Assembly: GCA_026826555.1 (NCBI GenBank)
Contig: JAKSZT010054570.1
Location: forward strand, 2,858,959-2,922,958
DNA: 64,000 nucleotides
Direction of reading: 5' to 3'
DNA from: Tolypeutes matacus
Lineage: Eukaryota > Chordata > Mammalia > Cingulata > Chlamyphoridae
Part shown: positions 47,397-57,757 of the stretch, piece after piece
Layout: every line of letters begins with the position of its first letter
Numbering within the stretch: the first letter of the stretch is position 1
Notes under the pieces: model-generated
Told to the model about the DNA's origin: nothing
Seen by the model: only the letters and a program-made list of their open reading frames with translations
The model's database searches: none
Translations under genes and position numbers: made by a program

Positions 47397-47577
47397 TGGG
47401 AAGCGGCTGTGGCTCAATCAGTAGGGCTCCCGTTTACCATATGGGAGGCCCCGGGTTCGGTTCCCAGGGCCTCCTGGTGAAGGCAAGCCCGCCTGCGCGG
47501 CGTGGTTAGCTGACCCAGCGAGCACAAGCAGCAAGGGGGGGATAAATGAATAAATAAATAAAATCTTTAAAAAAAAA
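47397..47577 (+). repeat. DAS-SINE, long form
   Basis: 'gggaagcggctgtggctcaa', 'gggctcccgtttaccatatg', 'cgggttcggttcccagggcc', 'gagcacaagcagcaaggggg', (TAAA)n tail. Flanked by 'aagatttaaaata' (47384-47396 and 47578-47590). Very similar to 9073-9275. Confidence 0.96.
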
Positions 47578-47590
47578 AAGATTTAAAATA

Positions 47591-47945
47591 GTAGGTCAAA
47601 ATGAGATGAATGTTAAAAAGCACAAGTTGAAAATGGGGCACAAGGGTTTGGCAATAGATGGAAGACATGGGTGTCCAAATAAATTAAAAACTACTTTAAT
47701 AATACCTGGAATGCACAATTATATTAAATTCTGAGTGCCATATCAGCATACTGAGAATTAATGTTCTATCTTTTACAAAAATGTTTCATAGGAAAAAACT
47801 TAAGGAAACTCAAATGTCACAGTGAAAGACTAGAAAGATTGTTAAATGCAAAAGGAATGAAAAATATATATAGTGTGATAGTGTTGGAGAGAGTCAGACT
47901 TTAGGTCAACATAAAGAACATGCTTTTAACAGTTAATGCTTCCAG
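47591..47945. other. Non-coding, no recognised element
   Basis: Probably CDCA2 intron. No exon-like segment with a CDCA2-type peptide was recognised. Confidence 0.4.
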
Positions 47946-48065
47946 AAAATATATTTCACTCAAACATTTACTGAGAAATTACTATATGCCAGGCAATAAC
48001 TTGCTATGTGTGGGATATGAAAATAAACAGGATGTGATCCTTAAGAAGCTCATGGTTTAAAGCAA
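47946..48065 (-). repeat. L2 3' end (antisense)
   Basis: 'aaacatttactgagaaatta', 'ctatatgccaggcaataact' and 'ccttaagaagctcatggttt' are the reverse complement of the L2 3' end. Confidence 0.75.
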
Positions 48066-48814
48066 AAAATTATATACACACCAAATCGGGCGTGTAGACA
48101 AAGAAGATGGGTACCTGGCCTATGGAAGGTGTTCAAAAGAGGCTCCAAAGTCAAATCTCAAATGAGAGAGAATTGTTTGAGCCGATTATGGGGATGAGGA
48201 AGAACGGCTTTTCAATGAGAAGAGAATTTTGGCAGATGCAAGAGCTCAACAGAGGCAGCAGAGCAGGGGAGGAGCACTGCCAGGGGGACTAGAGGCAGCT
48301 GGACCTACGTAGGAGTGGGAGAAGAGGTGAACAAGGCAAGGCGGCCCTTGTATGCAATGAGTGTGAAGTGTAGCCTGATGTTAATGAGGGCTTAACTGAA
48401 CGGTGAACAAAACGGAATATTTGGTTGAAACTAATGATGTGAAAGGACGGGTAATAGTCAAGATTACAGAAATGGCACAGAACTGTGTGCTTCCTGAGAA
48501 ATCTATAGATATCCTGTAAAAACAACAACACAGAAAACATTCCAAGGGAAAATAATTTTAGAACTGTACAAGATGAATGTTCCTCCTGGTGGTTTATAAT
48601 ACACATTTAACATTAAATTCTCTGAGAAGTCCTCAGTATAAATAATCTGTATGTACATTAGGGAAATCCTGACTTAAATAATTATTTTTCCAGGAAATAT
48701 TTTTTTCATGGACCATCTATCTTGTGACATTCCCTGGAACAGTGGGGAAATGTCATCTTAGTCAATGTGTATGGAAATGAAAAGATAAATCGTAACCTGG
48801 GGTCCATACATAAG
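48066..48814. other. Non-coding, probable L2-like remainder and unique intron
   Basis: 48100-48450 may continue the antisense L2 ('cctatggaaggtgttcaaaa'). The rest is unassigned. A 105-codon minus-strand ORF (48289-48606) is not recognisable as CDCA2. Confidence 0.35.
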
Positions 48815-49050
48815 TTCAAAAAGATTTGGACTCTGGTGCCCAATGCCTTGGGTTTAAATCCTGACTCTGTCACTTAAAAGCTTTATAATCTTAGGCAAGT
48901 TACCTTACCTCTTTGTGCCTCATTCTCCTGGGAATAAGAAAATGGGAACAACAATAGTACAAACAGCAAAAAAATTGCTATAAGGATTAAATCAGTTAAC
49001 ATATGAGAAATGGTTAAAATAGTGTTTGACCCATAGTAAGAGCCATGTGT
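48815..49050 (+). repeat. MIR (sense)
   Basis: 'ttgggtttaaatcctgactc', 'cttaggcaagttaccttacc', 'gtgcctcattctcctgggaa' and 'gctataaggattaaatcag' form a near-complete MIR. Confidence 0.88.
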
Positions 49051-49455
49051 TAGTTATTCTAATTTTTTGTAACTCCTTCCTGTTACTTTGGAATTGATAT
49101 GGGGAAGATATTTTAAACAACAAATTATGTTACTGGTATTATTGTAGGACATAGGAACTATGGTCAGTGTCACCATGTAGAATAGTTTCTGATTCATAGG
49201 TTTTATTAATGGGAAAAAATACCTTTTTAACAGGATTTCAGAAATCCTTGTTTGAAGGAAGAAAAGATAAAGCACCTCAGGTCTGTCTGTACTAAAAATA
49301 TATCAAGTAGTGCTGATCTTATCCATAAGAAAGTTTCCATCTGCAGAGGCTAGAACTTTACCAAAATTTGAATTTAAAAAGCCTTGCTTATACTTTAATA
49401 AATGAATGGAGCCATAGATGATTGGAACTCTAAAGGAAGCCATGTGATCTAGAAA
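49051..49455. other. Non-coding, no recognised element
   Basis: No repeat recognised; a micro-exon candidate here was examined and rejected. Confidence 0.4.
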
Positions 49456-49459
49456 CAAT

Positions 49460-49612
49460 TAATGAATGTGCCACACTAATGAAGGATGTTTATGTGGGAG
49501 GGTGTGGGATGGGAGGTGTGGAGAGTGGGGTATATGGGAATCTCTATATTTTTTGTGTAACATTTATGTAATCTAAATATCTTTTTAAAAATAAAAATAA
49601 AAAAAAAAGAAG
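49460..49612 (+). mobile_element. L1 3' end, strongly 5'-truncated
   Basis: 'gccacactaatgaaggatgt', 'tatgggaatctctatatttt' and 'tttatgtaatctaaatatct' plus an A-rich tail match the last ~150 bp of the xenarthran L1 3' UTR. Flanks 'ctagaaacaatta' and 'atagaaaaatta' may be a decayed duplication. Confidence 0.88.
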
Positions 49613-49954
49613 ATAGAAAAATTAGGTTGGTTTATTACTTGGAACTTGGAGCAAAGGGCAACTGAAGGTAATACCTCTAAAGTGATTCCTACTTCAGAAT
49701 CACTGATATTTCTTGCCTATAGTGAAAGAGGTCATGAAACAAAAGTAACTACTTATCTTTGGCTTTATTTGTACAATTATGGCTTAAATTGTTTTTAGAG
49801 AGCAGCCTTTAAATTATTTAAAAGTAATTTATGTAATTTGACAATGAATCAAATCGTACAGGAGGGCTTATGGAAAGCATATACTTCCCTATCCCTGGTG
49901 TTTACATCTTTAAAGCTTCCAGTTTTAGCTCTACTTGTGCCTAGGCTCCATCTC
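49613..49954. other. Non-coding, no recognised element
   Basis: Probable CDCA2 intron. Nothing recognised. Confidence 0.35.
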
Positions 49955-51610
49955 TGGCTTTTTAATGGAAAATTTCAAACACCCAAAAAGGAGAGGGCAT
50001 AGTAAATTGAATCCCATGTCCTCATCAACAAGTGTCACCAATGATTAGTATAGAGAGATAATGATTCATTTATAGCTCCTTTCCCCCAGATTATTTTAAA
50101 GTAAATCCTAGACATTACATTGTTTCACCTGAAAACCCTGCAGTATCTCTAAGGGATAAGGGCTCTTTGTTTGTAACAACTACAGCTACTACTCAGCATG
50201 AAAATGAAATTACAGATGTATCAAACAACCTAGACAAACCACAGAATTATGCTGAGTAAAAAAGTCAGTCTCAAAGGCTATACATCTATGATTCCATTTA
50301 TATAACATTCTTGAAATGAAAAGATTAGAGAAATGGATAACAGATTAGTGGTTTCCAGGGGTTAAGGAGGGGTAGGCATGGGAAGTGGATGTAGCTACAA
50401 AAGGGTAAAAGGAAGGATTCTTGTGGTGATGGAAATGTTCTGTTATCTTGGCTGTATCAATATCAATATGCTGGTTGTGATATCGTAGCATAATTTTGTA
50501 AGATGTCACCATTGCGGGAAACTGGGTAAAGAGTACTCAAGGTCTCTACCTGTTTTTTTTAATTGCATATGTATCTAAAATTATCTCAAAATAAAACTTG
50601 TAATTAAAAACGAAATACTCAAAATAGATTAACAGCAGCAATTTCCTCTAATATCTTCTCCATGCTCAAATTTTCCCAATTGGCCCATAAATGTCTTTTT
50701 ACCCTTGTTCAAATCACGGTCCCAATAAAGTCTCCACACATTGCATCTGGCTGATATGTATCTTAATTCTCTTTTAATCCATGGCTCTCTCACCTCCCTC
50801 CTCTTCCCCCATGCCATTTAATTTGTTGCAGAGATGAAGTCTCCTATCCTGTGGAATTTCCCAATTTCTGGTTTGGTTGACTGCAAGCATGGTATATCTG
50901 TATGTTCCTCTATTGTCTGTAATTCTATAAACTGGCAGTTAGACCTAGAGGTTTGGTGAGATTAAGGTTTGATTTTGGGGGCAAGAATATTTTGTGGGTG
51001 GTGGTACATGCTTCCTTTTTTGGTGTCAGGAGGCCCAAAACCTCTTCATCTCTCTCCTGTGCTGTTCCGCCTGATGGTGGGCTCAGGTATTCAGTCTGAC
51101 CCATCTGTGAAGCTCCCCCTGCAGTCTTCTCCCTGTTTTAGAAGTTCTGATGACACATTCCTTTTTTACTTATTAGCTGGAATTCTATGAAGAGGAACTT
51201 TCCTTCACCAACTGTTTACATGAAGTACAGCTCAAACTTTATTTTCCAAATTTCAGAAAAATGAGTTGGTGTCCTAGTAAGGTCCTCAAGTGGTCATTAA
51301 GTTTTTGTCTTTTAAAATTGTTACAAACATATACATTTTTTCATATTTGTTTGTATTTCTTTAATCCATTGCAATCACTATTTCTGATGCTCAAAATGTT
51401 CCATCTTTGGTTAGTGGGAGTACTTTCACCATAGTTTTTGTGTCCTTCGACACGACTCCCATGGTTTGTTACGATTTCCTCCCATGCACTCTGATTCAAA
51501 CCCAGGCTCACTTCATATATTTACTGTTGTAAATCTGAAAGCCACCATTTACCAAGGAACTTTGGTCCCTTTTAGTTAAAAATGGCATTTAGGACTGAAA
51601 ATCAGACTAG
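49955..51610. repeat. Ancient L1M-type LINE segment, split by a younger L1
   Basis: Pieces before and after 50165-50605 belong to one ancient LINE: 'aaatttcaaacacccaaaaa', 'ccccagattattttaaagta' before; 'ttttcccaattggcccataa', 'ggcagttagacctagaggtt' and 'tggtcccttttagttaaaaa' after. No coding capacity. Confidence 0.65.
50165..50605 (+). repeat. Old L1 3' end nested in an older LINE
   Basis: 'aaaaaagtcagtctcaaagg', 'tgattccatttatataacat', 'gtggtttccaggggttaagg' and 'tatctcaaaataaaacttg' are the ORF2 end/3' UTR of an old L1, interrupting the surrounding LINE. Confidence 0.7.
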
Positions 51611-51835
51611 CAGGAAATGTTTGTTGCTTCCAAGCCTAAACAATGGACAAAGCCAGAAAATTCTTTTAAAAAGAGAGAAACATAATGAGTTCATACTGAT
51701 ATTTTAGATTCAAATTTAGTCTTATATAAGGCTTTTAATTTATTTGATTTTAAAATTTATCTTTTTTTCTCATAGTGATAAGTCTTGATTCCTAATGACA
51801 GAAAGAAAATTGCTTATTTGCTTTATTCTCACCAC
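51611..51835. other. Non-coding, no recognised element
   Basis: AT-rich intron-like sequence before the SINE cluster. Confidence 0.35.
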
Positions 51836-51839
51836 TCCC

Positions 51840-52110
51840 CACCCCGAGATGGCTCCCTCATCTGCTCTGTTCATTGTGTCTGCTCATTCTCTGCTCGTCT
51901 TCTTAGGGGGCACCAGGAACTGAATCTGGGGCCTCCCATGTGGTAGGTGGATACCCAGACACTTGAGCCACATCTGCTCCCTGTTCGCTGTATCTGCTCG
52001 TTCATCAGCTCATTGCATCTGCTTGTCTTCTTTAGGAGGCAACAGGAACCGAACCTAGAACCTCCCATGTGGGAGGCAGGCACCCAACTGCTTGAGCCAC
52101 ATCTGCTGCT
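51840..52110 (-). repeat. Two DAS-SINE units, antisense
   Basis: Two head-bearing units in a row: head ending 'ttgagccacatctgctccct' (51964-51983) with 'ggcaccaggaactgaatctg', and head ending 'ttgagccacatctgctgc' (52092-52109) with 'aggaaccgaacctagaacct'. Either a dimer or two stacked insertions. Confidence 0.82.
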
Positions 52111-52123
52111 TTGCTTCATTCTA

Positions 52124-52389
52124 TTTTTTTTTTTTTTACCGGGAGGTACCGGGGATCGAACCCCGGTCTCTCCATATGGTAGACGGACGCCAAACCTCTT
52201 GAGCCACATCTGTTTCCCGAAGATTTTATTTATTTATTCATTTATCGCCCCCCTGCTGCTTGCGCTCGCTGGGTCAGCTAACCACGCCGTGCGGGCGGGT
52301 TTGCCTTCACCAGGAGGCCCCGGGAACCGAACTTGGGGCCTCCCATATGGTAAACGGGAGCCCTACTGATTGAGCCACAGCCGCTTCCC
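52124..52389 (-). repeat. Tandem pair: head-only SINE plus long-form SINE, one duplication
   Basis: 52124-52217 is a head-only unit ('gggaggtaccggggatcgaa', 'tccatatggtagacggacg', 'gagccacatctgtttccc'). 52218-52389 is a long-form unit ('aagattttatttatttattc', 'ccgggaaccgaacttggggc', 'ccacagccgcttccc'). A single perfect 13-bp repeat 'ttgcttcattcta' brackets both (52111-52123 and 52390-52402). Confidence 0.92.
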
Positions 52390-52482
52390 TTGCTTCATTC
52401 TAAATAGAATTCTTCTATCAATAAGTGTTTAAGATTTCTTCGAAGTTATTTTTTTTCCTTTAGGATATATCCCACTAGTATA

Positions 52483-52887
52483 CAGTTATCCCTTCCACAT
52501 TGCAACTTTCCCCGTTATAGTTTCGATAAATAGTGAGCTGGCTTAAGAAATTGAATAGGAAATTTTGGAGAGTTATTTTTTTTTATGTCTTTTGTCATAC
52601 ATGTAGTATGTCAGTATTATTCTCCTCAAATTTCATTTTTAAAAAATTTTCCTATTTCGTATTTTATTTCTTTTTCATATAGTATATTTACATAACATTT
52701 GACCTACATATAGCCTTTGACCAAATACTTAATCCAAATTTATAAGAAGGTATGTATACACCCCACAAAAGAAAAGGAAAAGATTAAGACTTCTCTAGTA
52801 TGAAGGGAGGGCCAAAAAATTTTATCCAGATTTTCCAGATCACAGGGTGCCATGTCCCTAACTTGCACAATGTGGGAGGGATAACAG
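52483..52887. mobile_element. pogo/Tigger-like non-autonomous DNA element
   Basis: Terminal inverted repeats: left 'cagttatcccttccacattg', right end reverse-complements to 'ctgttatccctcccacattg', with TA on both sides (52481-52482 and 52888-52889). 405 bp, AT-rich interior, no transposase ORF. TA duplication and CAGTT-type ends fit the Tc1/pogo group. Confidence 0.82.
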
Positions 52888-52889
52888 TA

Positions 52890-53960
52890 CATTCAAATTT
52901 CTAGGTGAGGTTAAACCTGATACACAGATTAATTTGTTTCATTTTGGTTTCAATTTTTAGGGATTACTGTCTTTTCCTAATTTTGTTTCATAATTATGTA
53001 AATATTTACACGGTTCAAAGGCCAAACCTAAAAAAGTGTGTATATATATATATAAAAATAAAAGAAGTCTAGCTTTCATTCCTGTCCCCTCCTCTCCTGC
53101 TCCCAGTAGGTAACCAGTTTTTATTGTCTTTGGTTTATTACTTCACTCTTTTTTAATGAAAAGATTTTATGTCCATGTGCATATTTACATTAATGTTCTG
53201 TTCTTTCTTCGATAAAAGGTAGGTTACTACATATACTGTTTTACAACTTGTTTATAAAAATTAACTGTAAGTATATCCTGGTATTACTCCATAGCAGTAT
53301 TTAAATTTTTTTTTTTCACTATTTATTACAGCTGCATTTCTGTAGACACACTATAGTCTATTTAACAAATCTCATATTGATGGACATTTGGCTTGTTTTA
53401 ATTCTTTGCTTATGGTGTGCTGTAATAAATAACTTCCTGCATCTGCCTCTTTGTATTTTTTGTCAGTGGCTCTTTGAGACAGATATCTACAAAAGGAATT
53501 GCAGGGTCAAAGGATAAAGAGTTTACTTTGGTTAGATATTGCCAAGTGCCCTGCCCTCCGTAGAGAATCACCTTACCAGGAAATGTATGAGTGTGCCCGC
53601 TGACCACACAGCCTCACCAACAGTGTGTGCTGTCAAACTTTTGGGTTCTTACCAATTTAAAAGGTAAGAAATGATATCTCAATGCACTTTAGATATGTAG
53701 TTCTCTTATTATGATGAGCAAGTGGAATATTTTTCCAGGTTTTAGGTCCATTTTCATTTCATTTTTATGAAATATTTTTTATACATTAGAGATTTTTCTA
53801 TGGTTATTCATTTTTTTCTCAAAATTTAGAGCTCTTTAAATATTTGTGATATTATTCTTTGTGCTAGATAGGAGTTGCAAATACTTTTTCCAAGTTTGTC
53901 CTTTGTCTTTGAAATTTTCATATGGAGATTTTTTCCCCCATTCATACTCTATGTTGTTTA
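52890..53960. repeat. Ancient L1M-type LINE segment
   Basis: 'attgatggacatttggcttg', 'ggaattgcagggtcaaagga', 'gatattgccaagtgccctgc', 'gcctcaccaacagtgtgtgc' and 'gtttgtcctttgtctttgaa' are recurrent ancient L1 3' sequence. A (TA)n run lies at 53041-53055. Confidence 0.72.
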
Positions 53961-54034
53961 GTTCAAATAGAGTTCTATTTCTTTACAAAAAGCCAACTTT
54001 TAAAATATATTTCTTGAATCCCTAATTTGTAAGA

Positions 54035-54888
54035 TGATAACTATAATAATAGCCCACCATGGCCAGGCATTGTTCTAAGGGATTTTATATGCTATAACTC
54101 ACTTATTATTCACAAGAAGCTTATAACATAATGTAGCAGTTTGATATCATTTATGGATTCCAAAAATAGATACTGGATTATGTTTGTAAGCTGGTCTGTT
54201 ACTCTGGTGGATGAGACTGTATAAACTTTAGAGGTTTCACTTTTGATTAAACTATGATTAGGGCTTTGATTGGGCCACTTCAGTAGGATGTTGAGTCCCT
54301 GCCCCCTTGGTGGGCAGGACTCACAGAGAAAACTACAGGGAGAGGAGAGAGTTGGAGTTTTGATGCTGGAGCCCCAGGAAGTAAATACACAGGAGAAGAA
54401 CACAGAGGAAGAGAGATGGCTCCATAAACTCAGAGGCCCTGGGAAGAGAGATAAGCCATTCACCTGATAATTTACAGCTGGCCTTGCGGAGAAAGCAGAG
54501 CAGCTGAGCACAGAAAGAAACGAGTCCCAGGGAGAGAGACGAGCCCTCTAACCTACAGCTGGGACCATGGAGCCTCAGGAGGAAGACGAAGGCTGAACCC
54601 TTGCAGAGACCGGCAGCCATCTTGCTCCAACACGTGGCAACACACTTTGGTGAGGGAAGTAAGTTATGCTTTATGGTCTTGTGACTGTAAGCTTCTACCC
54701 TAAATAAATACCCTTTATAAATGCCAACAGATTTCTGGTATTTTGCATCAGCATTCCTTTGGCTGACTAATACACATAAGTACCATTAATTGCTATCCTC
54801 ATTTCACAAAGAAATAGAGGAGTCAAGAATCTTGCCCCAAATTCCACTGCTGGGAAGTGGCGAAGCCAGATTTAGAACCCAGGTAGAA
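54035..54888 (-). repeat. MIR (antisense), split by a solo LTR
   Basis: Left part 'ccaggcattgttctaaggga', 'cttattattcacaagaagct' and right part 'tcctcatttcacaaagaaat', 'ggaagtggcgaagccagatt', 'agaacccaggtag' form one antisense MIR with the LTR at 54132-54774 inserted. Confidence 0.85.
54132..54774 (+). mobile_element. Solo LTR (ERVL-type), complete
   Basis: 643 bp beginning TGTAGCAGTTTGATATC and ending CTGACTAATACA, with the 5-bp duplication 'cataa' on both sides (54127-54131 and 54775-54779). Near its 3' side is AATAAATACCCTTTATAAAT, containing a polyadenylation hexamer and a TATA-like string. Interior purine-rich. Related to the antisense LTR at 7012-7663. No internal viral sequence remains, so this is a recombined solo LTR. 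ORFs here (54110-54511, 54270-54467, 54333-54620) are incidental. Confidence 0.9.
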
Positions 54889-54915
54889 TTAAAAAAAAAA
54901 AAAAAAGAAAAAATA
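54889..54915 (+). repeat. Poly(A)-only retro-insertion
   Basis: A 27-bp A-rich tract bracketed by a perfect 16-bp duplication 'tagaacccaggtagaa' (54873-54888 and 54916-54931), inside the MIR. Only the tail of the source transcript is present. Confidence 0.82.
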
Positions 54916-54957
54916 TAGAACCCAGGTAGAACTCCAGAGAGCCTGAACTCTGTTTTT

Positions 54958-55356
54958 TGCTTAAAGATTTATTTATTTATTCCCCTTGCCCCCATCGTTT
55001 TTGTGCTCACTGCCTGCTCTGTGTGTTCTTCTGTGTCTGCTTGTCTTTTCTTTAGGCAGCACTGGGAACTGATCCTGGGACCTTCTGGAGTGGGAGAGAG
55101 GTGCTCAACCTCTTGCACCACCTCCGCTCCCTGGTCCCCTGCATCTCGTATTGTCTCTCCTCTGTGTCTTTTTTTGCTGCGTCATCTTGCTGCGCCAGCC
55201 CTCCGCTCGGGCCAGCACTCCTGCATGAGCCAGCACTCCACGTGGGCGAGTTCACTGCGCAGACCAGCTCACCTTCACCAGGAGGCTCCGAGAACTGAAC
55301 CCTGGACCTCGTATATGATAGATGGGAGCCCAATTGCTTGAGCCACATCCACTTCG
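54958..55356 (-). repeat. Dimeric DAS-SINE (~400 bp), antisense
   Basis: Same two-head layout as 31152-31545: divergent head ('aggcagcactgggaactgat', 'gagaggtgctcaacctcttg') and canonical head ('aggaggctccgagaactgaa', 'gcttgagccacatccacttc'). Flanks 'ctgaactctg' and 'ctgcactctt' could be a decayed duplication. ORFs of 65-121 codons here are SINE translations. Confidence 0.88.
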
Positions 55357-55360
55357 CTGC

Positions 55361-55780
55361 ACTCTTAACCACTGTACTGTTGGGGCTAATGCCCTTGCCT
55401 CTACCTTTTCTACCCACTTTTCACCTACTTTCAGCTACATTTTTCCATTATTATCAGATTGTTAACATTTATATTGTCTTGCACAACCACCAAGTTGTTA
55501 ATGCTTTGTCTGTAGTTGAAAACAAATAGTCAATATTATGACTATGCAGACATTTTTCACTGCTCTGCCAAGTACAGAGCTCCTATCTATTTCCTTTCTT
55601 CCAGGGTCCCTTGAAGGAGATGATTCCTAGCACTATAAGATCTATTTTTTCTTACACATTATTATTGCTTAAATAATGTATGCTTCATATTTGCTCTAAA
55701 CTTCTGAATGTAGACTTTTATTTGAAGAGTTGTATAATTACCTTTTTTTTTTTTTTTCAATTCTTATGCAATATAATTTT
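55361..55780. other. Non-coding, no recognised element
   Basis: Probable intron or intergenic. A T-run at 55743-55758. Nothing else recognised. Confidence 0.4.
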
Positions 55781-55781
55781 A

Positions 55782-56245
55782 GTTTCCTAGCTGCTAAAGC
55801 AAAAACCATACACCATACAATGGGTTGGCTTAAACAATGGGAATTTATTGGCTTGCGGTTTTGGTACTAGTAAAAAGTCCAAAATCGGAGTCAGCAAGGT
55901 GAGGCTTTCTCCTAGAAGACTGTGGTGTTCAAGGGCTGGCTGCAGGTGATCCCTGCTCCTTGACTTTTGTCACATGGCAGCATCTTCTTTTTCTTCTGGG
56001 TTCTGATGACTTCCAGCTTCTTGTTTCTCATGTTTGTTTGTTTTTGTTTTTTTTTCCTTTTCTTTTCCATGTCTTAATTTCACCCTGCTTATTACAAACT
56101 CCAGTAATATGGATTAAAACCCGAACTGATTCCGTTGGCCACACTTTAACTACAAATAACATCTTTAAAAAGTCCTACTTAGAAGGGGTTTATATCCACA
56201 GGAATGGGTTAAGATTAAGAACATGTTTTTCTGGGACCTAACTCC
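55782..56245 (-). mobile_element. MaLR-like LTR (3' LTR of a minus-strand element)
   Basis: 'gtttcctagctgctaaagca', 'accatacaatgggttggctt', 'gtccaaaatcggagtcagc' ... 'ccacaggaatgggttaagat', 'taagaacatgtttttctggg'. It aligns by eye with 57758-58165 in the same orientation, giving a two-LTR structure. Confidence 0.78.
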
Positions 56246-57757
56246 AGGCCACCAGTCTGCCCTCTGTACCACAAAAAGACATGTTCTTCCCACATGCAAA
56301 ATGCAATCATCCCATCACAGCATCCCAAAAGTCTTAAGTTATTTCAGTAACAATGTTAAGTACAAAATCTCATAAAAGTCAATCATGGGTATAGTCCATC
56401 CTGAGGCAAAAGTCCTATGTCTGATGGACCTAAGAAACCTAAAAAACATACGATGGAACAGACACAGGATAAACATTCCCATTCCAGAAGGGAAAAACTG
56501 GCAGGAAAACAGGGATCACGGGTTCCCAACAAGTCTGAAAACTAGCAGGGCAAACTCCATTAGCTTTTAAGGCTGAGTCACCTGTGGATCGATGTTTTAT
56601 TCTCCAGGCCAGATGAAGCAGCAGCGCCACCCTTTCCAAGCTCTTGCCCAGCAGCCATGCTCTTTCCAAATGCTGGGGGGAAGGCCTCAGTCTCTCAAAG
56701 CAATAGAATGGCAGCCAGATTCTCTGCAAATGCCAGAGCACAGACCCACCCTCTCAAAGCACTGGGGTGGAGGCACTCTTTCTGCAAAATGGGTTGCAAG
56801 GCCCGAGCCCTCCAAGCACCGGACAGATGGCCTGCCCCCTTCAAGGCAAGGGCCAACCTGCCCTTTCCACACACATGGGTGGGCCCACTCTCTTGGCCTG
56901 AGATCTCTTTGCTCAGACTTCGGCTTCCAAGGTCCTGTCTTTGAAGGCATGCTTCCTTCAATCTGTCCTTTTCGGTCATTGATTCTATTCTTACAAATTC
57001 ACAAAAAACATTGTTGGCTTTGCTTGCAGTTCTAGGGAGTCCAAACCATCAGACAACAGAGTTTTCTACAGATCCTTTCTGCAAAACTGCAGTCCAGAAT
57101 TCCACTGAAATGGCTGACCGGGTCCATGTTCAGTCACACCTTCTTCAGCAAAGGGTTGTTCAGTTAAACCTTCATGTGGAACCCTGTACTCTGGGGATGC
57201 ACTTCCCAAAACCCTGAGGATGACACTGAGAGAGCCACTTCTGGCTCTAATGTCAAAGCAGCACATTACCTAGATAGGCCAAAAATTTTCCAAAATTTTA
57301 CCTGCTAGTTTCTTTAATAGTTCAACCCTCAGTTTATCTCTTTCCCCTCTCATTTCACTATAAGCTGGAAGGAGAAACCAGGCTACATCTTCCACACTTC
57401 ACTTGGAAATCTCCTCTGCTAAACATCCAAGTTCATCACTTTTATTCTGCTTCCCATACAACATCAGAACTCAATTCTGCCAAGTTCTCTGCCATTTTAT
57501 AACAAGGATTGCCTTTCTTCCAATTTACAATGACACATTCATCATTTTCTTCTAAGGCCTCAAGAGAAGTACCTTTAAACGTCCATATTTCTATGGACAC
57601 TTTGTTCATGATGAAGTATGTATTGTTTAAGATGAAACAAACTTTCTCTACAGTTCTCTCATTTTTTAGCCCTCAAAATTCTCCCATGCCAAAGCTGTTT
57701 ACACATTTTTAGATATTTGTAATAGCAGCACCCCGCTTTCTGATACCAAAAACTGTT
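56246..57757 (-). mobile_element. MaLR-like internal region with ~60-bp repeats
   Basis: 1.5-kb non-coding interior between two related LTRs, homologous to 10304-12074 at its ends. 56630-56870 holds imperfect ~60-bp repeats ('ctctcaaagca.tgg', 'tctgcaaatg.cag'). The 147-codon ORF at 56592-57035 and the overlapping antisense ORFs come from this repetitive GC-rich text and resemble no retroviral protein. Confidence 0.7.

Noticed and set aside
49233..49256. Possible 24-bp minus-strand micro-exon (acceptor AAACAAG, donor GTATTT)
   Set aside because: Encodes too little to identify and does not match a remembered CDCA2 segment beyond three residues.
56592..57035. 147-codon plus-strand ORF with several overlapping antisense ORFs
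   Set aside because: Lies entirely in the repetitive interior of a MaLR-like element; Gln/Pro/Ser-rich peptide reflects the 60-bp repeats.
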